From the NCBI GenBank assembly GCA_947567595.1, contig CANOMQ010000005.1, positions 62,001 through 126,000 on the forward strand: a stretch of 64,000 bases of DNA. Reading direction: 5' to 3'. The position numbers and the translations under genes were made by a program. The first letter of the stretch is position 1. Every line of letters starts with the position of its first letter. Of the stretch, positions 45,553 to 53,253 are shown piece by piece. The notes under the pieces were generated by a model that was not told the DNA's origin, did not search any database, and was given only the letters and a program-made list of their open reading frames with translations. The DNA comes from an uncultured Lachnospiraceae bacterium. GTDB lineage: Bacteria; Bacillota; Clostridia; Lachnospirales; Lachnospiraceae.

Positions 45553-45583
45553 AACAGGGGCTTCGTTTAGAAGCCCCTGTTTT
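45553..45583 (+). terminator. Terminator after flagellin 5
   Basis: AACAGGGGCTTC and GAAGCCCCTGTT form a 12-base perfect stem with GTTTA loop, followed by Ts. Confidence 0.9.
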
Positions 45584-45646
45584 AGTGTTACAATGGTGTA
45601 CCTTTTTTATATTCTTCATAATATCTGACAATTTAGACACATTATA

Positions 45647-45673
45647 CAAATTTCCTGACAATTATACCGATAT
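45647..45673 (+). promoter_or_regulatory. Sigma-28 promoter of the relic flagellin
   Basis: CAAA at 45647, 15 bases, ACCGATAT ending at 45673. The -35 differs from TAAA by its first base; the -10 is intact. Confidence 0.7.
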
Positions 45674-45839
45674 AATTATTAGTAGAGACAAATTATGTTA
45701 TCCGGTAACTTTTCTGACAGGGTTTTGCCCAAACAGTACCGGTAATAGCATTATTTCTGCGAGGGAACAGCGTTATGAGCAGTAACACTGTGTCCCGAAG
45801 TGACAACTGAATATAGAGTAGAAGATATTAATAAGTGCG

Positions 45840-45875
45840 ACGAATGGATTCGTTTAAGAAGAAATACAGGGAGGT
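45840..45875 (+). promoter_or_regulatory. CsrA-like hairpin plus ribosome binding site of the relic flagellin
   Basis: ACGAA-TGGA-TTCGT (45840-45853) places GGA in a hairpin loop, and ACAGGGAGGT (45866-45875) places a second GGA in the ribosome binding site 24 bases later. Same layout as the leader of flagellin 5 though the surrounding sequence differs. Confidence 0.6.
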
Positions 45876-45881
45876 ATCACT

Positions 45882-46378
45882 ATGATAATACAACACAATT
45901 TGCAGGCAATGAATTCTAACAGGATGTTGGGCGTTTCAACGCGAAAGGAATCCAAATCTGTGGAAGATAACGCAAATAAGTTTCAGATTACGAATATGTC
46001 AGGATTTGTAGTGGCAGATATTGAACTGACGCAGGATAAGAGCATGGAACTCCAAGGCGGGCTCTGTGAAAATCTGACAGCCTGTATCATTTCCGCGGCA
46101 GATCTACCAACCGCATTGACGTAAATATTCAGGCAATCGAGAAAATCGCATCACAGAGGGCAATCCTTGGCGCTACGCAGAACAGATTGGAGTATACTTC
46201 GAAAAACCTTGGCAATATTGTGGAGAACGCGACCGCTTCAGAAAGCCGGCTTCGCGATGCGGATATGGCAAAAGAGATGGTGAGCTACTCCAATGCAAAT
46301 ATTTTATGCCAGGCGGGACAGTCTATGCTCTCACAATCGAACCAGTCAAATGAAGGTGTATTAGCACTGTTAGGATAA
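45882..46378 (+). pseudogene. Shrunken flagellin relic
   Basis: The ATG at 45882 starts MIIQHNLQAMNSNRMLGVST, a true flagellin D0, but the D1 start is missing and about 55 unrelated-looking residues follow before a stop at 46122. In another frame the C-terminal part is present: IDVNIQAIEKIASQRAILGA, EYTSKNLGNIVENATASESR and AKEMVSYSNANILCQ, ending EGVLALLG at 46378. One missing base near 46095-46105 would join the parts into about 165 aa. Promoter, leader and terminator are all intact, so it is probably transcribed. Confidence 0.8.
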
Positions 46379-46400
46379 ACTGTGGATTATTCTACTCGAC

Positions 46401-46435
46401 AAAAAGCGCCTGAATGTTGCGTTCAGGCGCTTTTT
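46401..46435 (+). terminator. Bidirectional terminator
   Basis: AAAAAGCGCCTGAA and TTCAGGCGCTTTTT form a 14-base perfect stem with a 7-base loop. It ends the relic flagellin on one strand and the helical flagellar gene on the other. Confidence 0.9.
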
Positions 46436-46440
46436 CCTTC

Positions 46441-46914
46441 TTATTTTTTCTTGTCCGGTATAAACATAAAAAATTGTTTTTTATGTTTTGGCACTTTGCT
46501 AATCATCAAATCCAGTTCCATGGATTCCTTACACCGAGTCAGCTTTTCAATGACCTGCGGTGTTTCGACCGTCTCATCGTCCATAATTTCATGAATGCGG
46601 TAGTACGATAAAAGCTGTAAATTTTCCATGTATTGGTACCATGGAAGCGTTGCGATTTCCTGACAGACTGACATCATGTTTTCCAGCTTTACATGATGCT
46701 CCTCCACTTCAATGGAAATGCGGTCAAGCTGTTCAATGAGACACTCTTTTTGGGTGGCAATGGCGTAAACATATTTTGCGTCAGGTCTGCGTTCCTTTGA
46801 GACATCACCTAAAAGCTTGTTAAAACCGTCAATCTTGTCCAATATATTTAACATTTTTTGATAGGCGCTGCACATTTTATTGATTAAAGCTTCGTATGTC
46901 TTTCTGTAATCCAT
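46441..46914 (-). CDS. Helical protein of the sigma-28 regulon, unknown function
   Basis: 157 aa, mostly helical and charged: YEALINKMCSAYQKMLNILD, QKECLIEQLDRISIEVEEHH and VIEKLTRCKESMELDLMISK. I do not recognise the family; size and helix pattern recall FlgN/FliT-type chaperones. GGGAGGAAG lies 7 bases before ATG 46914, and a sigma-28 promoter lies about 47 bases upstream on the same strand, so it belongs to the flagellar regulon. It could serve a special flagellin or the FliD-like protein at 49660. Confidence 0.7.
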   Translation of the reverse strand: MDYRKTYEALINKMCSAYQKMLNILDKIDGFNKLLGDVSKERRPDAKYVYAIATQKECLIEQLDRISIEVEEHHVKLENMMSVCQEIATLPWYQYMENLQLLSYYRIHEIMDDETVETPQVIEKLTRCKESMELDLMISKVPKHKKQFFMFIPDKKK

Positions 46915-46960
46915 GTCAAACTTCCTCCCTGATACGGTTCCTGTTGGGGTATCATTTATT

Positions 46961-46988
46961 ATATCGGAGAAATTGTCAGAAAAGTTTA
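46961..46988 (-). promoter_or_regulatory. Sigma-28 promoter, minus strand
   Basis: Read on the minus strand: TAAA (46988-46985), 16 bases, TCCGATAT (46968-46961). It drives the helical protein gene whose start is 47 bases downstream. Confidence 0.75.
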
Positions 46989-47010
46989 CATAAATAGCAC
47001 AATTCGACGA

Positions 47011-48288
47011 TTAAAACTCAATCCTGCGCGTCTCGCTAATCCGCCGGAGAATGGCGGGCTGCATTGCGTACAGGAACAATTGAAGGCTTGTTTCATAATC
47101 GGACACAAGCTTCGCGTCCTCGCGTGTTGCCAGCATACGGTAGCTTTTGTCAATGTAGACTACCTCGTCGCTGAAATCAAGCTTGTAATGGAAGTCCTTA
47201 ATTTCAAGAATGGATTTACAGCGCACGATTGTCACGGCACTTTTGGAGGGAAGCTGTAAGAACTGAATGTCAGGGTTAATCTGCCGGATAACCTGCTCCA
47301 AAAACGGATCATCGTGCTCCATATAAACAGCCTCATGCTCCTCAAAAAAATTCACAAAACCCAGTCCGCTCTCGTCATTTTCCAGAATACGGCTTGCGGG
47401 CGCAATGCCGCGCAGTCCATAAATCGCGTCGTTCATTGCCGTAAGGTCTGACTGCGCCATGTTGTGGGCGTGCCCCATGCGGTGCAGGTAAAAGGACTCG
47501 AAGATGGAGCGCAAAAGCACGATACTCATTTTCATGCATTTTTCAGGACGCGTGTATTTCATGAAAAAGTTCAGGCAGTTGCGTGTTGAATAGTAATTCA
47601 CTTTTGTATTGTCGCACCGCCGCATCGGATTTGCCGAGTGGTATATTTTTGCATCGGCAAGCGCGGCGACCTCAAAGCCCGCCTGCTTCATCAGAAATCC
47701 CCATTCCGTGTCGTCCCAGTAAAGGAAATTGTCCTCCGGGATGAGTCCGGCTTTTTCAATTGCAGTGGCAGACACCAGCACTGCGCAGGCACTCACCGCA
47801 TCGCAGTAGACAATATTGGGCAGCTCCGGGGAGTCCGCACAATCGGCATAGAGTGTCTTTGCCCTGAAATTTTTAAAATCAATGGAAATACCAAACTGTT
47901 GTATGTAATGGGGCATATGCTTGTGGTAAATTTTTCCGCCTACCATGCCTACATTGGGATTTGCCTGCATAAAGCGCATCATTTTTTGAAGGGCAGGAGG
48001 TTCTACGGTAACGGCTTCTCCCAGACAACAGATATAATCGCAGCCTGCCGCAAGCGACTGCCGTATTCCGATATTTAGACCAACGCAGTTTCCCAAATCC
48101 TCTTCGCAGCAGGTCAGCCTGATTTGTCTGCCAAAATGTTCTTTGATAATAGAAACAGAGTCGTCGGAAGATGCCATATCTACAACAAAAATCTGAAAGG
48201 ATTCCATATCCGAATCAAAAACCGAAGAAATGCATTCCACCGTTTTGTGTCCCATATTGTGATTTGATATAACAATTCCAAGTGGCAT
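47011..48288 (-). CDS. GT2 glycosyltransferase (rhamnosyltransferase-like)
   Basis: 425 aa. ATG 48288 (MPLGIVISNHNMGHKTVECI) is chosen because GGAGGG lies 6 bases upstream; the longer reading from 48369 has no site. VVDMASSDDSVSIIKEHFG, LGNCVGLNIGIRQSL, CLGEAVTVEP and LYWDDTEWGFLMKQAGFEVA place it with the large GT2 group that includes rhamnosyl- and galactofuranosyl-transferases. The last 140 residues lack a clear domain. Different subfamily from the TPR-type transferases around it. Donor unknown; position in the flagellin island suggests flagellin glycan extension. Confidence 0.83.
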   Translation of the reverse strand: MPLGIVISNHNMGHKTVECISSVFDSDMESFQIFVVDMASSDDSVSIIKEHFGRQIRLTCCEEDLGNCVGLNIGIRQSLAAGCDYICCLGEAVTVEPPALQKMMRFMQANPNVGMVGGKIYHKHMPHYIQQFGISIDFKNFRAKTLYADCADSPELPNIVYCDAVSACAVLVSATAIEKAGLIPEDNFLYWDDTEWGFLMKQAGFEVAALADAKIYHSANPMRRCDNTKVNYYSTRNCLNFFMKYTRPEKCMKMSIVLLRSIFESFYLHRMGHAHNMAQSDLTAMNDAIYGLRGIAPASRILENDESGLGFVNFFEEHEAVYMEHDDPFLEQVIRQINPDIQFLQLPSKSAVTIVRCKSILEIKDFHYKLDFSDEVVYIDKSYRMLATREDAKLVSDYETSLQLFLYAMQPAILRRISETRRIEF

Positions 48289-48320
48289 AATAACCCTCCG
48301 TTCGGTAAAAATGATAGATG

Positions 48321-48356
48321 CTATTTCATTATAGCATTTAAATTGAATAAAAACAG
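48321..48356 (-). promoter_or_regulatory. Extended -10 promoter with inverted repeat
   Basis: On the minus strand TGCTATAAT (-10 at 48333-48328) is an extended -10, with a weak -35. It lies within the perfect inverted repeat ATGCTAT-TTCATT-ATAGCAT (about 48319-48338), which could be an operator. Confidence 0.5.
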
Positions 48357-48408
48357 CAAAAAATTTCATAAATTTTCAATAAATTATGTGTTGAGTTATT
48401 ATGTAAAG

Positions 48409-48416
48409 ACCGATAT
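48409..48416 (+). promoter_or_regulatory. Possible sigma-28 -10 element
   Basis: ACCGATAT at 48409-48416 matches the -10 of the other flagellar promoters, but no TAAA lies at the right distance (GTTG is found there). Placed 81 bases before the GT2 gene at 48497. Confidence 0.45.
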
Positions 48417-48496
48417 AATATGTAAAGGTATCCATTACTGCACAGAGTAAGGATTTTCACGTTAAGGAATTGAGGAAGTAAGGACGGAGATAAAGT

Positions 48497-49594
48497 ATGA
48501 AATTCAGTTTATGCATGATTGTGAAAAATGAGGCATCGATTTTAAGGGATTGTTTGGAGTCCTTGAAGGATATTATGGATGAAATTATTATTGTGGACAC
48601 AGGCTCCATAGATGGTACAAAAAAGCTTGCAGAAAGCTACACGCCGTATGTCTATGACTATGAGTGGCATGATGATTTTGCGGCGGCAAGGAACTTTGCG
48701 TTTTCCAAGGCGACAGGCGACTATATTTATTCCGCGGACGCTGACGAAATTCTTGACAAGGAAAACCGCACAAAGCTTAAGGCGCTCAAGCGCGTGCTTC
48801 TTCCGGAGGTGGAGATTGTGCAGATGATTTATGTCACGGAGCAGATTAACCACCCGACGGAGAATTTCGCGCGCGACATGCGGCCGAAGCTTTTTAAGCG
48901 TCTGCGCGAGTTCACGTGGATTGAGCCCATTCATGAGACAATCAATACATCGCCCGTGGTTTATGACAGCGACATTGAAATCATTCACCGTCCGCAGGGG
49001 AGCCACAGCAGCAGGGATTTTAGCGTGTTTGAAAAAGTGATAAAGGAAAAGAGCTTCCTGTCGGACAGGCTGCTTGGCATGTATTTAAGGGAGCTGTACA
49101 AGGCGGGGACGGAAAAGGATTTGGAGAATGCAAAGCAGTTCCTTGAGAAGTCCCTGACGGAAAAACGGCAAAAACACAATGAGCTTTTGAGCCGCCAAAT
49201 CATAGCGGTGCTGATGAAAATCTATCGTCAGATGGACGAGCCTGTGGGAATGCTAAAGGTGTCGTTAAGCAGCGAGGCGACAGTGCCCTCGGCGGAGATG
49301 TGCATGGAGCTTGGATACTTTTTCATGAAAAAGGAAGACTATGAGGAAGCAGCACAGTGGTTTGACCGGGCAGCGTTTCACTGCGAGAGCGAGATTGACA
49401 TTGCAAGCAGCGGTACGTCCGCGCTCATGGCGCTTGCGCTGTGCTACAGGAAGCTGGCAAAATCGCCAAAGCTTAAGGCACTGCCGAAAAAGGAATATGA
49501 GCTCGAGCACGCAAGGCTGACGGAAAAAGCGACAGAGTACGAGTCGATGGCAAGGAACTGGAAGCCGGCTGAGCTGCCGCTAAATATAGACTAA
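48497..49594 (+). CDS. GT2 glycosyltransferase with TPR-like repeats
   Basis: 365 aa, third member of the TPR-type GT2 group here. It opens FSLCMIVKNEASILRDCLES, IIVDTGSIDGTKKLAESY and YSADADEILDKENRTK, then FTWIEPIHETINTSPVV. The C-terminal half has helical repeats, for example ENAKQFLEKSLTEKRQKHNE and YEEAAQWFDRAAFHCESEID. Starts at ATG 48497 after AAGGACGGAG. A sigma-28-like -10 upstream and its place in the island point to flagellin modification. It ends at a two-way terminator shared with the FliD-like gene. Confidence 0.85.
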   Translation: MKFSLCMIVKNEASILRDCLESLKDIMDEIIIVDTGSIDGTKKLAESYTPYVYDYEWHDDFAAARNFAFSKATGDYIYSADADEILDKENRTKLKALKRVLLPEVEIVQMIYVTEQINHPTENFARDMRPKLFKRLREFTWIEPIHETINTSPVVYDSDIEIIHRPQGSHSSRDFSVFEKVIKEKSFLSDRLLGMYLRELYKAGTEKDLENAKQFLEKSLTEKRQKHNELLSRQIIAVLMKIYRQMDEPVGMLKVSLSSEATVPSAEMCMELGYFFMKKEDYEEAAQWFDRAAFHCESEIDIASSGTSALMALALCYRKLAKSPKLKALPKKEYELEHARLTEKATEYESMARNWKPAELPLNID

Positions 49595-49616
49595 AATATT
49601 AAATTAATGAAACAAT

Positions 49617-49647
49617 AAAAAATGCAGGCGTTTTATCCTGCATTTTT
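49617..49647 (+). terminator. Bidirectional terminator
   Basis: AAAAATGCAGG pairs with CCTGCATTTTT around CGTTTTAT. It ends the GT2 gene and the convergent FliD-like gene. Confidence 0.88.
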
Positions 49648-49659
49648 ATTGTTTCATTT

Positions 49660-50985
49660 TTACGTATATGTATTGAATAACATTCCGGTATAAATACTTG
49701 TCATATAAGGGTTAATGTAATTTGTGAATGGATTGGGATACGCACAAATCCGCCTGTCGATGTATTCCATCGGATCCAGTGAAATGGAGGTCAGCTTGCG
49801 TATCATATGATTTCCAAAGCCCTTTAGCGCGTCCGTGTCCATAACCGTCTCATCGGGCTTTTCATAGTCAAGGCTCGCGTCCTCATTCACCGTAATCCCA
49901 TATTTTTCAAGGTTTTGCCGGTGAACGTCAAGGAATTTTGTCATATCCTTTGATAAAAGCCTTGTGAGTGCAAGGTCGTCTTCCTTCTCCTTGTCTTCCG
50001 GAAGGTCGGTGAGGACACCGTCCAAAAAGTGGTTATAGCCATCTACAAAGGTTTCGATATTATGCGAAAGGGACTCCGTGTCCGCATAAAGCCCGATTTC
50101 CGCGTTTCCCACACCATTTTCAGGGTGCAGCGTCACACGGTAAGCGCCATGCACGTTGAACGCATTGGAATAAGAGGACTCCTCATTTCCGTTAATGCTG
50201 TAAATGGCATTGGACGCTTCCTTGACATTGTCATTCAGTCCCAGATAATCCACCACGCCATTGTGGTAGCTGGTGTTGTCATCGTTGATGATAAAATGCC
50301 TTGCGCTTTGATATGGAAGACCAAACGCATCAGAGGTAATCTCAAGCGCAGAAAGTCCGTCCTGCTCCACAACCTTTGCGGATACGCCGATATCCGAGCT
50401 GTTAATCAGGCGGGAAAGCTTGCTTTGAAGCTCTTTGTTGGTCTCTCCCTCATTGATATTGAACTGCAGCTCATAATGCAGCTTATTTGAGAGGATATCA
50501 AAAGAGTAGCTGTCAGGCTTTAACTGCGTGGTGTGGCTGGCATCAACAAATTTTCCGGTATTGACCTGCGGGGACGCAAAGCTTTCAACCTCAAGTGAAA
50601 AATTTGCGGGAACATCATCGTCCGCCTCCTCGGGAACGTATTCCGCCGTTGCAAGGTCTTCATTGTCGCTGTATGCTGTTTTCATGGAAAACAAATCATT
50701 ATTATCACCACTCAGGGAATTGATTGTCTGCTTCAAATTCTGCGCACTTTCCTTTAAGTGAACCGCAAATGCGATGGACTTTGGGGAAGGCTCAGTCAGG
50801 TAAAGCGGAGCAAAACGGTTTTTCCATTGAATGGCGCTGTATACATTTTGCAGCTCGCTCTGATCGTGCGTGTCATACCGTGAACTGCGTCTTGTTACTT
50901 TTCGGTTGCTGCTGTCATAATCGCGGCTGCGGTAAGTCGTCAGGTATTGGTCATAGATTTGTAGTGTCGTAAAAGAAACCGCCAT
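49660..50985 (-). CDS. FliD-like flagellar protein paralogue
   Basis: 441 aa. The core resembles filament cap proteins: ANFSLEVESFASPQVNTGKF, YELQFNINEGETNKELQSKL, then SRLINSSDIGVSAKVVEQDG, and TESLSHNIETFVDGYNHFLD, as in FliD inner domains. It lacks the usual FliD start (SGMDTESIV) and the C-terminal coiled coil. The N-terminus is Arg- and Ser-rich (MAVSFTTLQIYDQYLTTYRS). GGGAGGGG precedes ATG 50985. It may be an alternative cap, a filament-associated protein or a minor hook-associated protein. It faces the sigma-28 genes across a two-way terminator. Confidence 0.65.
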   Translation of the reverse strand: MAVSFTTLQIYDQYLTTYRSRDYDSSNRKVTRRSSRYDTHDQSELQNVYSAIQWKNRFAPLYLTEPSPKSIAFAVHLKESAQNLKQTINSLSGDNNDLFSMKTAYSDNEDLATAEYVPEEADDDVPANFSLEVESFASPQVNTGKFVDASHTTQLKPDSYSFDILSNKLHYELQFNINEGETNKELQSKLSRLINSSDIGVSAKVVEQDGLSALEITSDAFGLPYQSARHFIINDDNTSYHNGVVDYLGLNDNVKEASNAIYSINGNEESSYSNAFNVHGAYRVTLHPENGVGNAEIGLYADTESLSHNIETFVDGYNHFLDGVLTDLPEDKEKEDDLALTRLLSKDMTKFLDVHRQNLEKYGITVNEDASLDYEKPDETVMDTDALKGFGNHMIRKLTSISLDPMEYIDRRICAYPNPFTNYINPYMTSIYTGMLFNTYT

Positions 50986-51485
50986 GTATGCCCCTCCCTT
51001 CTATAAAAAATAAAATGATTTTTGTTTATGTAAACTTATTCAAGAAAACGGAACAAAACCCGAAAAGCATTGCCGCTTCTCAAGTTTCTGAGGGTAGAAT
51101 TGATAGGAAATGTCAGAAAATTCAGACAACTTATGTCTACATACCCTTATATTCAAGTTACCATGAAAAGCGCGAAAAATCAAGTGTTTTTCCACATAAA
51201 TCCATAAAAAAATGGTGTTATTATATAATATTAATTTGGAGAAATTATGTTAATATAAAAAGAATAAATAATAATTGACAGAAAATTCCGCCTTTGGGTA
51301 TGCAGCATATCGTATATCGTATATATGGAAAAAATGCTTGACGCTAGCGCCCGCATATGGTATGCTTGTAAAGCAAGATACGTCTCAGGTCTTTTTTTAT
51401 GCTGTAAAAAACTGCGGCGGTATCTGCATGATTAGAACAAGTTGAATGAAAACAAGTTGATTAGAACGTTAGCGGAGGTGGAATT
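50986..51485 (+). other. Intergenic region before rpmG
   Basis: 500 bases without a gene. The left part holds the upstream region of the FliD-like gene, where I could not place a promoter. The right part has TTGACA (51275) with TATGCA 18 bases later, a repeat of ATATCGT near 51307-51325, and the better promoter at 51338. No tRNA was found. Confidence 0.6.
51338..51366 (+). promoter_or_regulatory. Sigma-A promoter of rpmG-secE-nusG
   Basis: TTGACG at 51338, 17 bases, TATGCT at 51361. A second, weaker promoter (TTGACA-N18-TATGCA) lies at 51275-51304. Confidence 0.7.
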
Positions 51486-51635
51486 ATGCGTACAAAGATT
51501 ACATTGGCTTGTACGGAGTGCAAGCAGCGTAACTACAATACCACGAAGGAAAAGAAAAACCATCCTGACAGAATGGAAATCAAGAAGTATTGTAGATTTT
51601 GTAAGACTCACACATTGCACAAAGAAACAAAATAA
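51486..51635 (+). CDS. rpmG: 50S ribosomal protein L33
   Basis: 49 aa, the normal L33 length. [20 protein letters not shown] and [20 protein letters not shown] give two CxxC pairs (residues 9/12 and 36/39), so this is the zinc-binding form. AGCGGAGG lies about 9 bases before the ATG. It is the first gene of the rpmG-secE-nusG unit, the usual Firmicute order. Confidence 0.95.
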   Translation: MRTKITLACTECKQRNYNTTKEKKNHPDRMEIKKYCRFCKTHTLHKETK

Positions 51636-51675
51636 CAGAAACAAAATAACAGTTTAAAAGCATAGGAGGCAAACG

Positions 51676-51888
51676 ATGGCGCAAACAGCTAAGAAGGATG
51701 CGAAAAAGGACAGCTTCTGGAAAAGCATGAAAACCGAATTCAATAAAATTACATGGTCGGACAAGACGGAGACCGTTAAGGAATCGGTCGCGGTGCTTTG
51801 TGTTTCTGTTGTGTTGGGGCTTGTGATTACCTTACTGGATACAATTATGCAGTATGGTATTAATTTCCTGACAAGTATCGGAATGTAA
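51676..51888 (+). CDS. secE: Preprotein translocase subunit SecE
   Basis: 70 aa. The N-terminus is a lysine-rich cytoplasmic amphipathic part (WKSMKTEFNKITWSDKTETV, with the conserved ITWSDK), followed by one membrane segment at about 40-60 (VAVLCVSVVLGLVITLL). SecE clamps SecY in the protein-export channel. AGGAGG precedes the ATG. It lies 17 bases before nusG. Confidence 0.95.
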   Translation: MAQTAKKDAKKDSFWKSMKTEFNKITWSDKTETVKESVAVLCVSVVLGLVITLLDTIMQYGINFLTSIGM

Positions 51889-51905
51889 CAGTGAGGATGA
51901 ATCGT

Positions 51906-52646
51906 ATGGGAGAGAAGAAGGAAGCCAAAGCGGTAGCCAAAAAGCTGATTACTCCTACAACAAAGGAATGGCTCCCCGCATCACCAAAGATGCCCGAAAA
52001 ACCTGTGACACAGGAGACTGAGGAAAAGGCAGAGGAAGTCGTTACGAAGGCAAAAAAGCCCGTTATAGAGGAACCGGAAGTGGAAGAAGTGCACAGCAAG
52101 GTGGCGCTGAGCGACAACAAGAGCGGCTTGGGAATGGGCTGGTATGTGGTTCATACGTATTCCGGCTACGAAAACAAAGTAAAGGCAAATATTGAAAAGG
52201 CAATTGAAAACAGGCATCTTGAGAAAGAAATCCTTGAGGTGCGCGTGCCCCTGCAGGACGTGACGGAGATGAAGGACGGCGTGGAGAAAAGTTCGCGCAA
52301 GAAGCTCTTTCCGGGTTATGTGCTGCTGCATATGGACGCGGACAACAACGACGCATGGTACGTGGTGCGAAACACAAGGGGCGTTACCGGATTTGTGGGA
52401 CCGGGAAGCAAGCCTGTGCCGCTCACGGAGGAGGAGCTTGCGGCGCTTGATTTTGGCGGCGAGGTCAACCTTGAATTTGCGGAGGGCGATGTAATCAGCG
52501 TTACGGCGGGTGTCTGGAAGGATACGGTCGGGACGGTGCAGAAGATTGACGAGGCGCGGCGGACGCTTACCATCACGGTTGAAATGTTCGGACGCGAGAC
52601 GCCTGTTGAGATTAATTTCTCAGACGTGAAGAAGATGTGGGATTAG
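51906..52646 (+). CDS. nusG: Transcription factor NusG with N-terminal extension
   Basis: 246 aa from ATG 51906, chosen because GTGAGG lies 9 bases upstream; GTG 51891 and ATG 51897 are alternatives. The NusG core starts at MGWYVVHTYSGYENKVKANI near residue 78 and has SRKKLFPGYVLLHM and NTRGVTGFVGPG; the C-terminal KOW part is GDVISVTAGVWKDTVGTVQK. The first 75 residues are a charged Lys/Glu/Pro-rich extension not found in typical NusG (about 180 aa). NusG binds RNA polymerase and links it to ribosomes or Rho. Confidence 0.95.
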   Translation: MGEKKEAKAVAKKLITPTTKEWLPASPKMPEKPVTQETEEKAEEVVTKAKKPVIEEPEVEEVHSKVALSDNKSGLGMGWYVVHTYSGYENKVKANIEKAIENRHLEKEILEVRVPLQDVTEMKDGVEKSSRKKLFPGYVLLHMDADNNDAWYVVRNTRGVTGFVGPGSKPVPLTEEELAALDFGGEVNLEFAEGDVISVTAGVWKDTVGTVQKIDEARRTLTITVEMFGRETPVEINFSDVKKMWD

Positions 52647-52674
52647 ATTCGATTATGTGTTTAATCGGGAAGTC

Positions 52675-52703
52675 TTGACATTGCAGTAAGGTTATATTAC
52701 AAT
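52675..52703 (+). promoter_or_regulatory. Sigma-A promoter of rplK-rplA
   Basis: TTGACA at 52675, 17 bases, TACAAT at 52698; strong match. Confidence 0.85.
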
Positions 52704-52720
52704 ATGATACGGAATTTTCC

Positions 52721-52752
52721 GTGTGGGAGGGTTATCCGCCCAAGCAACCACA
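52721..52752 (+). promoter_or_regulatory. rplK leader hairpin
   Basis: TGTGG and CCACA close a stem with an inner GGG/CCC pairing just after the predicted transcript start. This is where L1-type autoregulation sites are usually found, but the exact motif was not confirmed. Confidence 0.5.
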
Positions 52753-52795
52753 AAACAGTTTCCAAAAACTGAGAATAAAATAGGAGGTGCCAAAC

Positions 52796-53221
52796 ATGGC
52801 AAAGAAAGTAGAAGGATATATTAAATTACAAATTCCTGCCGGCAAAGCAACACCGGCTCCACCAGTTGGTCCTGCACTTGGACAGCATGGTGTAAACATT
52901 GTAGAGTTCACAAAGCAGTTTAACGCTAGGACAGCAGATCAGGGCGACCTGATTATCCCTGTTGTCATCACGGTTTATGCAGACAGAAGCTTCAGCTTCA
53001 TCACAAAGACTCCGCCTGCGGCAGTTTTGTTAAAGAAGGCTTGCAACTTAAAGACTGCGTCGGCAGCGCCGAACAAGACGAAGGTTGCTAAGATTTCAAA
53101 GGCTAAGGTACAGGAGATTGCTGAGTTAAAGATGCCTGACTTAAATGCGGCAAGCCTTGAGGCTGCCATGAGCATGATTGCAGGTACGGCAAGATCTATG
53201 GGTATCGAAGTAGAAGAGTAA
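52796..53221 (+). CDS. rplK: 50S ribosomal protein L11
   Basis: 141 aa, full length. [40 protein letters not shown], then [15 protein letters not shown] and [16 protein letters not shown] are the L11 signatures for the GTPase-centre rRNA-binding protein. ATG 52796 follows AGGAGGTG by 6 bases; a GTG/ATG start nine bases earlier is not needed. rplA follows 32 bases later. Confidence 0.97.
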   Translation: MAKKVEGYIKLQIPAGKATPAPPVGPALGQHGVNIVEFTKQFNARTADQGDLIIPVVITVYADRSFSFITKTPPAAVLLKKACNLKTASAAPNKTKVAKISKAKVQEIAELKMPDLNAASLEAAMSMIAGTARSMGIEVEE

Positions 53222-53253
53222 GCGCAGTTTTGTGAAAGGAGCATGGATAAAGA

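Larger units (their letters stand above)
45437..45881 (+). other. Intergenic region between flagellin loci 5 and 6
   Basis: 445 bases without a gene. It contains a 3' untranslated stretch with a small GCTGA/TCAGC stem, the terminator at 45553, the sigma-28 promoter at 45647 and the leader of the relic flagellin with a hairpin at 45840. Nothing else was recognised. Confidence 0.6.
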
